Below the pieces are notes generated by a model, which was not told where the DNA came from, did not search any database, and saw nothing but the letters and a program-made list of their open reading frames with translations. From Xylocopa sonorina (taxonomy: Eukaryota; Arthropoda; Insecta; Hymenoptera; Apidae): a stretch of DNA of 64,000 nucleotides. The DNA lies in assembly GCF_050948175.1 (NCBI RefSeq), contig NW_027490168.1:868001-932000 (forward strand). The letters run 5' to 3'. Of the stretch, positions 11,059 to 24,346 are shown one piece after another; position 1 is the stretch's first letter; every line of letters begins with the position of its first letter. Position numbers and translations under genes: made by a program.

Positions 11059-12547
11059 CATTTACATTCATTTGAAGTGTAGACGAGGAATACATAACAC
11101 TTCGTAAATCATGTTACATCTTACCATGAAACATAGAAATGAGATGCGATATCGCGTCTTAAGAAGCATTAGAAGTCTATTGCTACGATACGTAGACATC
11201 TGCAAACGCTATTTCTTTGCAAGGAAGTGTCGCATTTACATTCATTTGAAGTGTAGACGAGGAATACATAACACTTCGCAAATCATATTATATCTTACCA
11301 TGAAACATAGAAATGAGATACGATATGGCGTTGTAAGAATCATAAGAACACTATTGCTACGACACGTAGACATCTGCAAACGCTATTTCCTACCAAGGAA
11401 GTGTCGCATTTACATTCATATGAAGTGTAGACGAGGAATACATAACACTTCGCAAATCATATTATATCTTATCATGAAACATAGAAATGCGATGCGATAT
11501 CGCGATTTAAGAAGCATTAGAACCCTATTGCTACGATACGCAGACATCTGCAAAAGCTATTTCCTTGCTAGGAAGTGTTGCATTTACATTCATTTGAAGT
11601 GTAGACGAGGAATACATAACACTTCGCAAATCATATTATATCTTACCATGAAACATAGAAATGAGATACGATATCGCGTTGTAAGAATCATAAGAACACT
11701 ATTGCTACGATACGTATACATCTGCAAACGCTATTTCCTACCAAGGAAGTGTCGCATTTACATTCATATGAAGTGTAGACGAGGAATACATAACACTTCG
11801 CAAATCATATTATATCTTACCATGAAACATAGAAATGTGATGCGATATCGCGTTTTAAGAAGCATTAGAACTCTATTGCTACGATAGGTAGACATCTTCA
11901 AACGCTATTTCCTAGCAAGGAAATGTCGCATTTACATTCATTTGAAGTGTAGACGAGGAATACATTACACTTCGCAAATCATATTATATCCTACCATGAA
12001 ACATAGAAATGAGATGCGATATCGCGTTTTAAGAAGCATTAGTAATCTATTGCTACGACTCGTAAAAATCTGCAAACGCTATTTCTTTGCAAGGAAGTGT
12101 CGCATTTACATTCATTTGAAGTGTAGACGAGGAATACATAACACTTCGCAAATCATATTCTATCTTACCATGAAACATAGGAATGCGATGCGATATCGCG
12201 TTTTAAGAAGCATTAGAACCCTATTGCTACGATACGTAGACATTTGCAAACGCTATTTCCTTGCAAGGAAGTGTTGCATTTACATTCATTTGAAGTGTAG
12301 ACGAGGAATACATAACACTTCGTAAATCATATTACATCTTAGCATGAAACATAGAAATGAGATGCGATATCGCGTCTTAAGAAGCATTAGAAGTCTATTG
12401 CTACGATACGTAGACATCTGCAAACGCTATTTCTTTGCAAGGAAGTGTCGCATTTACATTCATTTGAAGTGTAGACGAGGAATACATAACACTTCGCAAA
12501 TCATATTCTATCTTATCATGAAACATAGAAATGCGATGCGATATCGC
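11059..12547 (+). repeat. Shared block S1, copy 2
   Basis: Second copy of the 4,622-6,110 block, same order of variant monomers. The right end passes directly into shared block S2 copy 2, an order not seen at the first S1 copy, so the two blocks were brought together by a separate exchange. Confidence 0.82.
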
Positions 12548-12553
12548 GTTTTA

Positions 12554-13408
12554 AGAAGAATTAGAACCCTATTGCTACGATAGGTAGACATCTGCAAACG
12601 CTATTTCCTAGCAAGGAAATGTCGCATTTACATTCATTTGAAGTGTAGACGAGGAATACATTACACTTCGCAAATCATATTATATCCTACCATGAAACAT
12701 AGAAATGAGATGCGATATCGCGTTTTAAGAAGCATTAGAAATCTATTGCTACGATTCGTAGACATCTGCAAACGCTATTTCTTTGCAAGGAAGTGTCGCA
12801 TTTACATTCATTTGAAGTGTAGACGAGGAATACATAACACTTCGCAAATCATATTCTATCTTACCATGAAACATAGAAATGCGATGCGATATCGCGTTTT
12901 AAGAAGCATTAGAACCCTATTGCTACGATACGTAGACATCTGCAAAAGCTATTTCCTTGCTAGGAAGTGTCGCATTTACATTCATTTGTAGTGTAGACAA
13001 GGAATACATAACACTTCGCAAATCATATTATATCTTACCATGAAACATAGAAATGAGATACGATATCGCGTTGTATGAATCATAAGAACACTATTGCTAC
13101 GATACGCAGACATCTGCAAACGCTATTTCCTACAAGGGAAGTGTCGCATTTACATTCATATGAAGTGTAGACGAGGAATACATAACACTTCGGAAATTAT
13201 ATTACATCTTACCATGAAACATAGAAATGAGATGCAATATCGCGTCTTAAGAAGCATTAGAACTCTATTGCTACGATACGTAGACATCTGCAAACGCTAT
13301 TTCTTTGCAAGGAAGTGTCGCATTTACATTCACTTGAAGTGTAGACGAGGAATACATAACACTTCGCAAATCATATTATATCTTACCATGAAACATAGAA
13401 ATGAGATG
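12554..13408 (+). repeat. Shared block S2, copy 2
   Basis: Second copy of 8,030-8,884. Private changes here include ttgtatgaatc near 13,074, cggaaattat near 13,193 and ttgtagtgtag near 12,986, each absent in the first copy. Confidence 0.8.
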
Positions 13409-16294
13409 CCATATCGCGTTTTAAGAAGCATTAGAACCCTATTGCTACGATAGGTAGACATCTGCAAACGCTATTTCCTAACAAGGAAATGTCGCATTTA
13501 CATTCATTTGAAGTGTAGACGAGGAATACATTACACTTCGCAAATCATATTATATCCTACCATGAAGCATAGAAATGAGATGCGATATCGCGTTTTAAGA
13601 AGCATTAGAACCCTATTGCTACGATACGTAGACATCTGCAAACGCTATTTCCTACCAAGGAAATGTCGCATTTACGTTCATTTGAAGTGTAGACGAGGAA
13701 TACATAACACTTCGCAAATCATATTATATCTTACCATGAAACATAGAAATGAGATGCCATATCGCGTTTTAAGAAGCATTAGAACCCTATTGCTACGATA
13801 GGTAGACATCTGCAAACGCTATTTCCTAGCAAGGAAATGTCGCATTTACATTCATTTGAAGTGTAGACGAGGAATACATTACACTTCGCAAATCATAGTA
13901 TATCCTACCATGAAACATAGAAATGTGATCCGATATCGCGTTTTAAGAAGCATTAGTAATCTATTGCTACGATTCGTAAAAATCTGCAAACGCTATTTCT
14001 TTGCAAGGAAGTGTCGCATTTACATTCATTTGAAGTGTAGACGAGGAATACATAACACTTCGCAAATCATATTATATCTTACCATGAAACATAGAAATGA
14101 GATGCGATGTCGCGTTTTAATAAGCATTAGAACTCTACTGCTACGATAGGTAGACATCTGCAAGCGCTATTTCCTTTCAAGGAAGTGTCGCATTTACATT
14201 CATATGAAGTGTAGACGAGGAATACATAACACTTCGCAAATCATATTATATCTAACCATGAAACATAGAAATGAGATGCGATATCGCGTTTTAAGAAGCA
14301 TTAGAACCCTATTGCTACGATACGTAGACATCTGCAAACGCTATTTCCTACCAAGGAAATGTCGCATTTACGTTCATTTGAAGTGTAGACGAGGAATACA
14401 TAACACTTCGCAAATCATATTACATCTTACCATGAAACATAGAAATGAGATGCGATATCGCGTCTTAAGAAGCATTAGAACTCTATTGCTACGATACGTA
14501 GACATCTGCAAACGCTATGTCTTTGCAATGAAGTGTCGCATTTACATTCATTTGAAGTGTAGACGAGGAATACATAACACTTCGCAAATCATATTATATC
14601 TTTCCATGAAACATAGAAATGAGATGCCATATCGCGTTTTTAGAAGCATTAGAACTCTATTGCTACGACTCGTAAAAATCTGCAAACGCTATTTCTTTGC
14701 AAGGAAGTGTCGCATTTACATTCATTTGAAGTATAGACGAGGAATACATAACACTTCGCAAATCATATTATATCTTACCATGAAACATAGAAATGAGATA
14801 CGATATCGCGTTGTAAGAATCATAAGAACACTATTGCTACGATACGTATACATCTGCAAACGCTATTTCCTACCAAGGAAGTGTCGCATTTACATTCATA
14901 TGAAGTGTAGACGAGGAATACATAACACTTCGCAAATCATATTATATCTTACCATGAAACATAGAAATGTGATGCGATATCGCGTTTTAAGAAGCATTAG
15001 AACTCTATTGCTACGATAGGTAGACATCTTCAAACGCTATTTCCTAGCAAGGAAATGTCGCATTTACATTCATTTGAAGTGTAGACGAGGAATACATTAC
15101 ACTTCGCAAATCATATTCTATCCTACCATGAAACATAGAAATGAGATGCGATATCGCGTTTTAAGAAGCATTAGTAATCTATTGCTACGACTCGTAAAAA
15201 TCTGCAAACGCTATTTCTTTGCAAGGAAGTGTCGCATTTACATTCATTTGAAGTGTAGACGAGGAATACATAACACTTCGTAAATCATATTACATCTTAC
15301 CATGAAACATAGAAATGAGATGCGATATCGCGTCTTAAGAAGCATTAGAAGTCTATTGCTACGATACGTAGACATCTGCAAACGCTATTTCTTTGCAAGG
15401 AAGTGTCGCATTTACATTCATTTGAAGTGTAGACGAGGAATACATAACACTTCGCAAATCATATTATATCTTACCATGAAACATAGAAATGAGATGCCAT
15501 ATCGCGTTTTAAGAAGCACTAGAACCCTATTGCTACGATAGGTAGACATCTGCAAACGCTATTTCCTAGCAAGGAAATGTCGCATTTACATTCATTTGTA
15601 GTGTAGACGAGGAATACATAACACTTCGCAAATCAGATTCTATCTTACCATGAAACATAGAAATGAGATGCGATATCGCGTCTTAAGAAGCATTAGAACT
15701 CTATTGCTACGATACGTAGACATCTGCAAACGCTATGTCTTTGCAATGAAGTGTCGCATTTACATTCATTTGAAGTGTAGACGAGGAATACATAACACTT
15801 CGCAAATCATATTACATCTTTCCATGAAACATAGAAATGAGATGCCATATCGCGTTTTTAGAAGCATTAGAACTCTATTGCTACGACTCGTAAAAATCTG
15901 CAAACGCTATTTCTTTGGAAGGAAGTGTCGCATTTACATTCATTTGAAGTGTAGACGAGGAATACATAACACTTCGCAAATCATATTATATCCTACCATG
16001 AAACATAGAAATGAGATGCGATATCGCGTATTAAGAAGCATTAGAACCCTATTGCTACGATAGGTAGACATCTGCAAAAGCTATTTCCTTGCTAGGAAGT
16101 GTTGCATTTACATTCATTTGAAGTGTAGACGAGGAATACATAACACTTCGCAAATCATATTATATCTTACCATGAAACATAGAAATGAGATACGATATCG
16201 CGTTGTAAGAATCATAAGAACACTATTGCTACGATACGTATACATCTGCAAACGCTATTTCCTACCAAGGAAGTGTCGCATTTACATTCATATG
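13409..16294 (+). repeat. Satellite monomers, mosaic segment
   Basis: About 16.6 monomers. The stretch from about 15,300 to 16,120 matches 20,000-20,820 with an offset of 4,698 bp (27 monomers), including gtctttgcaatgaag and ctttggaaggaag markers. Other markers: cctaccaaggaaatg with tacgttcatttg (13,660 and 14,350), and ttaataagcattag near 14,117 that becomes common beyond 35 kb. No unique DNA. Confidence 0.75.
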
Positions 16295-18970
16295 AAGTGT
16301 AGACGAGGAATACATAACACTTCGCAAATCATATTATATCTTACCATGAAACATAGAAATGTGATGCGATATCGCGTTTTAAGAAGCATTAGAACTCTAT
16401 TGCTACGATAGGTAGACATCTTCAAACGCTATTTCCTAGCAAGGAAATGTCGCATTTACATTCATTTGAAGTGTAGACGAGGAATACATTACACTTCGCA
16501 AATCATATTATATCCTACCATTAAACATAGAAATGAGATGCGATATCGCGTTTTAAGAAGCATTAGTAATCTATTGCTACGACTCGTAAAAATCTGCAAA
16601 CGCTATTTCTTTGCAAGGAAGTGTCGCATTTACATTCATTTGAAGTGTAGACGAGGAATACATAACACTTCGCAAATCATATTCTATCTTACCATGAAAC
16701 ATAGGAATGCGATGCGATATCGCGTTCTAAGAAGCATTAGAACCCTATTGCTACGATACGTAGACATTTGCAAACGCTATTTCCTTGCAAGGAAGTGTTG
16801 CATTTACATTCATTTGATGTGTAGACGAGGAATACATAACACTTCGTAAATCATATTACATCTTACCATGAAACATAGAAATGAGATGCGATATCGCGTC
16901 TTAAGAAGCATTAGAAGTCTATTGCTACGATACGTAGACATCTGCAAACGCTATTTCTTTGCAAGGAAGTGTCGCATTTACATTCATTTGTAGTGTAGAC
17001 GAGGAATACATAACACTTCGCAAATCATATTATATCTTACCATGAAACATAGAAATGCGATGCGATATCGCGTTTTAAGAAGCATTAGAACCCTATTGCC
17101 ACTATACGTAGACATTTGCAAACGCTATTTCCTTGCAAGGAAGTGTCGCATTTACATTCATTTGAAGTGTAGACGAGGAATACATAACACTTCGCAAATC
17201 ATATTATATCTTTCCATGAAACATAGAAATGAGATGCCATATCGCGTTTTTAGAAGCATTAGAACTCTATTGCTACGATACCTAGACATCTGCAAACGCT
17301 ATTTCCTTGCAAGGAAGTGTCGCATTTACATTCATTTGAATCGTAGACGAGGAATGCATAACACCTCGCAATGAATATTATATATTATCATGAAACATGA
17401 ATATGAGATGCAATATCTCGTTTTAAGAAGCATTTGAACTCTATTGCTACGATACCTAGACATCTGCAAACGCTATTTCCTTTCAAGGAAGTGTCGCATT
17501 TACATTCATTTGAAGTGTAGACGAGGAATACATAACACCTCGCAAATCATATTATATATTACCATGAAACATAGAAATGAGATGCGATATCGCGTTTTAA
17601 GAAGCATTAGAACCCTATTGCTACGATAGGTAGACATCTGCAAACGCTAATTCCTAGCAAGGAAATGTCGCATTTACATTCATTTGAAGTGTAGACGAGG
17701 AATACATTACACTTCGCAAATCATATTATATCCTACCATGAAACATAGAAATGAGATGCGATATCGCGTTTTAAGAAGCATTAGAAATCTATTGCTACGA
17801 TTCGTAAACATCTGCAAACGCTAATTCTTTGCAAGGAAGTGTCGCATTTACATTCATTTGAACTGTAGACGAGGAATACATAACACTTCGCAAACCATAT
17901 TCTATCTTATCATGAAACATAGAAATGCGATGCGATATCGCGATTTCAGAAGCATTAGAACCCTATTGCTACGATACGTAGACATCTGCAAAAGCTATTT
18001 CCTTGCTAGGAAGTGTCGCATTTACATTCATTTGAAGTGTAGACGAGGAATACATAACACTTCGCAAATCATATTATATCTTGCCATGAAACATAGAAAT
18101 GAGATACGATATGGCGTTGTAAGAATCATAAGAACACTATTGCTACGACACGTAGACATCTGCAAACGCTATTTCCTACCAAGGAAGTGTCGCATTTACA
18201 TTCATATGAAGTGTAGACGAGGAATACATAACACTTCGCAAATCATATTATATCTTATCATGAAACATAGAAATGCGATGCGATATCGCGATTTAAGAAG
18301 CATTAGAACCCTATTGCTACGATACGTAGACATCTGCAAAAGCTATTTCCTTGCTAGGAAGTGTTGCATTTACATTCATTTGAAGTGTAGACGAGGAATA
18401 CATAACACTTCGCAAATCATATTATACCTTACCATGAAACATAGAAATGAGATACGATATCGCGTTGTAAGAATCATAAGAACACTATTGCTACGATACG
18501 TAGACATCTGCAAACGCTATTTCCTACCAAGGAAGTGTCGCATTTACATTCATATGAAGTGTAGACGAGGAATACATAACACTTCGCAAATCATATTATA
18601 TCTTACCATGAAACATAGAAATGTGATGCGATATCGCGTTTTAAGAAGCATTAGAACTCTATTGCTACGATAGGTAGACATCTTCAAACGCTATTTCCTA
18701 GCAAGGAAATGTCGCATTTACATTCATTTGAAGTGTAGACGAGGAATACATAACACTTCGCAAATCATATTACATCTTACCATGAAACATAGAAATGAGA
18801 TGCGATATCGCGTTTTAAGAAGCATTAGAAATCTATTGCTACGATACGTAGACATCTGGAAACGCCATTTCTTTGCAAGGAAGTGTCGCATTTACATTCA
18901 TTTGAAGTGTAGACCAGGAATACATAACACTTCGCAAATCATATTCTATCTTACCATGAAACATAGAAAT
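16295..18970 (+). repeat. 44-monomer-offset duplication, copy 1
   Basis: About 2.68 kb almost identical to 23,951-26,626 at a constant offset of 7,656 bp (44 x 174). Shared rare markers are gcgttctaagaag (16,722/24,378), catttgatgtgtag, ttgccactatacg (about 17,096/24,752), aacgctaattcc, gaactgtagac and acgccatttc. I noticed only a few differences, for example ctaccattaaac at 16,517 and gcaaaccatattc near 17,892. Confidence 0.88.
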
Positions 18971-19474
18971 GCGATGCGATATCGCGATTTAAGAAGCATT
19001 AGAACCCTATTGCTACGATACGTAGACATCTGCAAAAGCTATTTCCTACCAAGGAAATGTCGCATTTACGTTCATTTGAAGTGTAGACGAGGAATACATA
19101 ACACTTCGCAAATCATATTATATCTTACCATGAAACATAGAAATGAGATGCCATATCGCGTTTTAAGAAGCATTAGAACCCTATTGCTACGATAGGTAGA
19201 CATCTGCAAACGCTATTTCCTAGCAAGGAAATGTCGCATTTACATTCATTTGAAGTGTAGACGAGGAATACATAACACTTCGCAAATCATATTATATCTT
19301 ACCATGAAACATAGAAATGAGATACGATATCGCGTTGTAAGAATCATAAGAACACTATTGCTACGATACGTATACATCTGCAAACGCTATTTCCTACCAA
19401 GGAAGTGTCGCATTTACATTCATATGAAGTGTAGACGAGGAATACATAACACTTCGCAAATCATATTATATCCT
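18971..19474 (+). repeat. Satellite monomers between two duplications
   Basis: About three monomers. The left edge is where the 7,656-bp copy diverges (gcgatttaag here versus gcgttttaag at about 26,640). Contains cctaccaaggaaatg with tacgttcatttg, otherwise typical. Nothing non-satellite. Confidence 0.75.
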
Positions 19475-21910
19475 ACCATGAAACATAGAAATGAGATGCG
19501 ATATCGCGTATTAAGAAGCATTAGAACCCTATTGCTACGATAGGTAGACATCTTCAAACGCTATTTCCTAGCAAGGAAATGTCGCATTTACATTCATTTG
19601 AAGTGTAGACGAGGAATACATTACACTTCGCAAATCATATTCTATCCTACCATGAAACATAGAAATGAGATGCGATATCGCGTTTTAAGAAGCATTAGTA
19701 ATCTATTGCTACGACTCGTAAAAATCTGCAAACGCTATTTCTTTGCAAGGAAGTGTCGCATTTACATTCATTTGAAGTGTAGACGAGGAATACATAACAC
19801 TTCGCAAATCATATTCTATCTTACCATGAAACATAGGAATGCGATGCGATATCGCGTTTTAAGAAGCATTAGAACCCTATTGCTACGATACGTAGACATT
19901 TGCAAACGCTATTTCCTTGCAAGGAAGTGTTGCATTTACATTCATTTGAAGTCTAGACGAGGAATACATAACACTTCGTAAATCATATTACATCTTACCA
20001 TGAAACATAGAAATGAGATGCGATATCGCGTCTTAAGAAGCATTAGAAGTCTATTGCTACGATACGTAGACATCTGCAAACGCTATTTCTTTGCAAGGAA
20101 GTGTCGCATTTACATTCATTTGAAGTGTAGACGAGGAATACATAACACTTCGCAAATCATATTATATCTTACCATGAAACATAGAAATGAGATGCCATAT
20201 CGCGTTTTAAGAAGCACTAGAACCCTATTGCTACGATAGGTAGACATCTGCAAACGCTATTTCCTAGCAAGGAAATGTCGCATTTACATTCATTTGTAGT
20301 GTAGACGAGGAATACATAACACTTCGCAAATCAGATTCTATCTTACCATGAAACATAGAAATGAGATGCGATATCGCGTCTTAAGAAGCATTAGAACTCT
20401 ATTGCTACGATACGTAGACATCTGCAAACGCTATGTCTTTGCAATGAAGTGTCGCATTTACATTCATTTGAAGTGTAGACGAGGAATACATAACACTTCG
20501 CAAATCATATTACATCTTTCCATGAAACATAGAAATGAGATGCCATATCGCGTTTTTAGAAGCATTAGAACTCTATTGCTACGACTCGTAAAAATCTGCA
20601 AACGCTATTTCTTTGGAAGGAAGTGTCGCATTTACATTCACTTGAAGTGTAGACGAGGAATACATAACACTTCGCAAATCATATTATATCCTACCATGAA
20701 ACATAGAAATGAGATGCGATATCGCGTATTAAGAAGCATTAGAACCCTATTGCTACGATAGGTAGACATCTGCAAAAGCTATTTCCTTGCTAGGAAGTGT
20801 TGCATTTACATTCATTTGAAGTGTAGACGAGGAATACATAACACTTCGCAAATCATATTATATCTTACCATGAAACATAGAAATGTGATGCGATATCGCG
20901 TTTTAAGAAGCATTAGAACTCTATTGCTACGATAGGTAGACATCTTCAAACGCTATTTCCTAGCAAGGAAATGTCGCATTTACATTCATTTGAAGTGTAG
21001 ACGAGGAATACATTACACTTCGCAAATCATATTATATCCTACCATGAAACATAGAAATGAGATGCGATATCGCGTCTTAAGAAGCATTAGAACTCTATTG
21101 CTACGATACGTAGACATCTGCAAACGCTATGTCTTTGCAATGAAGTGTCGCATTTACATTCATTTGAAGTGTAGACGAGGAATACATAACACTTCGCAAA
21201 TCATATTACATCTTTCCATGAAACATAGAAATGAGATGCCATATCGCGTTTTTAGAAGCATTAGAACTCTATTGCTACGACTCGTAAAAATCTGCAAACG
21301 CTATTTCTTTGGAAGGAAGTGTCGCATTTACATTCACTTGAAGTGTAGACGAGGAATACATAACACTTCGCAAATCATATTATATCCTACCATGAAACAT
21401 AGAAATGAGATGCGATATCGCGTATTAAGAAGCATTAGAACCCTATTGCTACGATAGGTAGACATCTGCAAAAGCTATTTCCTTGCTAGGAAGTGTTGCA
21501 TTTACATTCATTTGAAGTGTAGACGAGGAATACATAACACTTCGCAAATCATATTATATCTTACCATGAAACATAGAAATGTGATGCGATATCGCGTTTT
21601 AAGAAGCATTAGAACTCTATTGCTACGATAGGTAGACATCTTCAAACGCTATTTCCTAGCAAGGAAATGTCGCATTTACATTCATTTGAAGTGTAGACGA
21701 GGAATACATTACACTTCGCAAATCATATTATATCCTACCATGAAACATAGAAATGAGATGCGATATCGCGTTTTAAGAAGCATTAGTAATCTATTGCTAC
21801 GACTCGTAAAAATCTGCAAACGCTATTTCTTTGCAAGGAAGTGTCGCATTTACATTCATTTGAAGTGTAGACGAGGAATACATAACACTTCGCAAATCAT
21901 ATTCTATCTT
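19475..21910 (+). repeat. 14-monomer HOR, unit a (2,436 bp)
   Basis: Tandem with the following 2,436 bp. Marker positions repeat at exactly 2,436 bp: gaagtctagac (19,949/22,385), tcagattctatc (20,331/22,767), ctttggaagg (20,610/23,046), gcgtattaag (19,506/21,942). I saw no difference in the stretches I compared, which implies a very recent duplication or strong homogenisation. Confidence 0.92.
20348..21739 (+). repeat. Nested 4-monomer tandem duplication (2 x 696 bp)
   Basis: 20,348-21,043 and 21,044-21,739 carry the same monomer order (gtctttgcaatgaag, then ctttggaaggaag, then tgctaggaagtgttgc, then catcttcaaacg). The pair is repeated within unit b at about 22,784-24,175. Duplications are therefore nested: the 4-mer first, then the 14-mer. 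Confidence 0.85.
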
Positions 21911-24346
21911 ACCATGAAACATAGAAATGAGATGCGATATCGCGTATTAAGAAGCATTAGAACCCTATTGCTACGATAGGTAGACATCTTCAAACGCTAT
22001 TTCCTAGCAAGGAAATGTCGCATTTACATTCATTTGAAGTGTAGACGAGGAATACATTACACTTCGCAAATCATATTCTATCCTACCATGAAACATAGAA
22101 ATGAGATGCGATATCGCGTTTTAAGAAGCATTAGTAATCTATTGCTACGACTCGTAAAAATCTGCAAACGCTATTTCTTTGCAAGGAAGTGTCGCATTTA
22201 CATTCATTTGAAGTGTAGACGAGGAATACATAACACTTCGCAAATCATATTCTATCTTACCATGAAACATAGGAATGCGATGCGATATCGCGTTTTAAGA
22301 AGCATTAGAACCCTATTGCTACGATACGTAGACATTTGCAAACGCTATTTCCTTGCAAGGAAGTGTTGCATTTACATTCATTTGAAGTCTAGACGAGGAA
22401 TACATAACACTTCGTAAATCATATTACATCTTACCATGAAACATAGAAATGAGATGCGATATCGCGTCTTAAGAAGCATTAGAAGTCTATTGCTACGATA
22501 CGTAGACATCTGCAAACGCTATTTCTTTGCAAGGAAGTGTCGCATTTACATTCATTTGAAGTGTAGACGAGGAATACATAACACTTCGCAAATCATATTA
22601 TATCTTACCATGAAACATAGAAATGAGATGCCATATCGCGTTTTAAGAAGCACTAGAACCCTATTGCTACGATAGGTAGACATCTGCAAACGCTATTTCC
22701 TAGCAAGGAAATGTCGCATTTACATTCATTTGTAGTGTAGACGAGGAATACATAACACTTCGCAAATCAGATTCTATCTTACCATGAAACATAGAAATGA
22801 GATGCGATATCGCGTCTTAAGAAGCATTAGAACTCTATTGCTACGATACGTAGACATCTGCAAACGCTATGTCTTTGCAATGAAGTGTCGCATTTACATT
22901 CATTTGAAGTGTAGACGAGGAATACATAACACTTCGCAAATCATATTACATCTTTCCATGAAACATAGAAATGAGATGCCATATCGCGTTTTTAGAAGCA
23001 TTAGAACTCTATTGCTACGACTCGTAAAAATCTGCAAACGCTATTTCTTTGGAAGGAAGTGTCGCATTTACATTCACTTGAAGTGTAGACGAGGAATACA
23101 TAACACTTCGCAAATCATATTATATCCTACCATGAAACATAGAAATGAGATGCGATATCGCGTATTAAGAAGCATTAGAACCCTATTGCTACGATAGGTA
23201 GACATCTGCAAAAGCTATTTCCTTGCTAGGAAGTGTTGCATTTACATTCATTTGAAGTGTAGACGAGGAATACATAACACTTCGCAAATCATATTATATC
23301 TTACCATGAAACATAGAAATGTGATGCGATATCGCGTTTTAAGAAGCATTAGAACTCTATTGCTACGATAGGTAGACATCTTCAAACGCTATTTCCTAGC
23401 AAGGAAATGTCGCATTTACATTCATTTGAAGTGTAGACGAGGAATACATTACACTTCGCAAATCATATTATATCCTACCATGAAACATAGAAATGAGATG
23501 CGATATCGCGTCTTAAGAAGCATTAGAACTCTATTGCTACGATACGTAGACATCTGCAAACGCTATGTCTTTGCAATGAAGTGTCGCATTTACATTCATT
23601 TGAAGTGTAGACGAGGAATACATAACACTTCGCAAATCATATTACATCTTTCCATGAAACATAGAAATGAGATGCCATATCGCGTTTTTAGAAGCATTAG
23701 AACTCTATTGCTACGACTCGTAAAAATCTGCAAACGCTATTTCTTTGGAAGGAAGTGTCGCATTTACATTCACTTGAAGTGTAGACGAGGAATACATAAC
23801 ACTTCGCAAATCATATTATATCCTACCATGAAACATAGAAATGAGATGCGATATCGCGTATTAAGAAGCATTAGAACCCTATTGCTACGATAGGTAGACA
23901 TCTGCAAAAGCTATTTCCTTGCTAGGAAGTGTTGCATTTACATTCATTTGAAGTGTAGACGAGGAATACATAACACTTCGCAAATCATATTATATCTTAC
24001 CATGAAACATAGAAATGTGATGCGATATCGCGTTTTAAGAAGCATTAGAACTCTATTGCTACGATAGGTAGACATCTTCAAACGCTATTTCCTAGCAAGG
24101 AAATGTCGCATTTACATTCATTTGAAGTGTAGACGAGGAATACATTACACTTCGCAAATCATATTATATCCTACCATGAAACATAGAAATGAGATGCGAT
24201 ATCGCGTTTTAAGAAGCATTAGTAATCTATTGCTACGACTCGTAAAAATCTGCAAACGCTATTTCTTTGCAAGGAAGTGTCGCATTTACATTCATTTGAA
24301 GTGTAGACGAGGAATACATAACACTTCGCAAATCATATTCTATCTT
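21911..24346 (+). repeat. 14-monomer HOR, unit b (2,436 bp)
   Basis: Second copy of the 14-mer. The match continues to about 24,346-24,358, where gaaatgagatgcg is replaced by ggaatgcgatgcg and the array joins the second copy of the 7,656-bp duplication. Confidence 0.92.

Noticed and set aside
19475..24346. The perfect 14-mer duplication as an assembly error
   Set aside because: It cannot be excluded from sequence alone, but the flanks of the two copies differ in the way expected of a real tandem duplication, and similar duplications elsewhere carry private differences. Kept as real, with a read-level check proposed.
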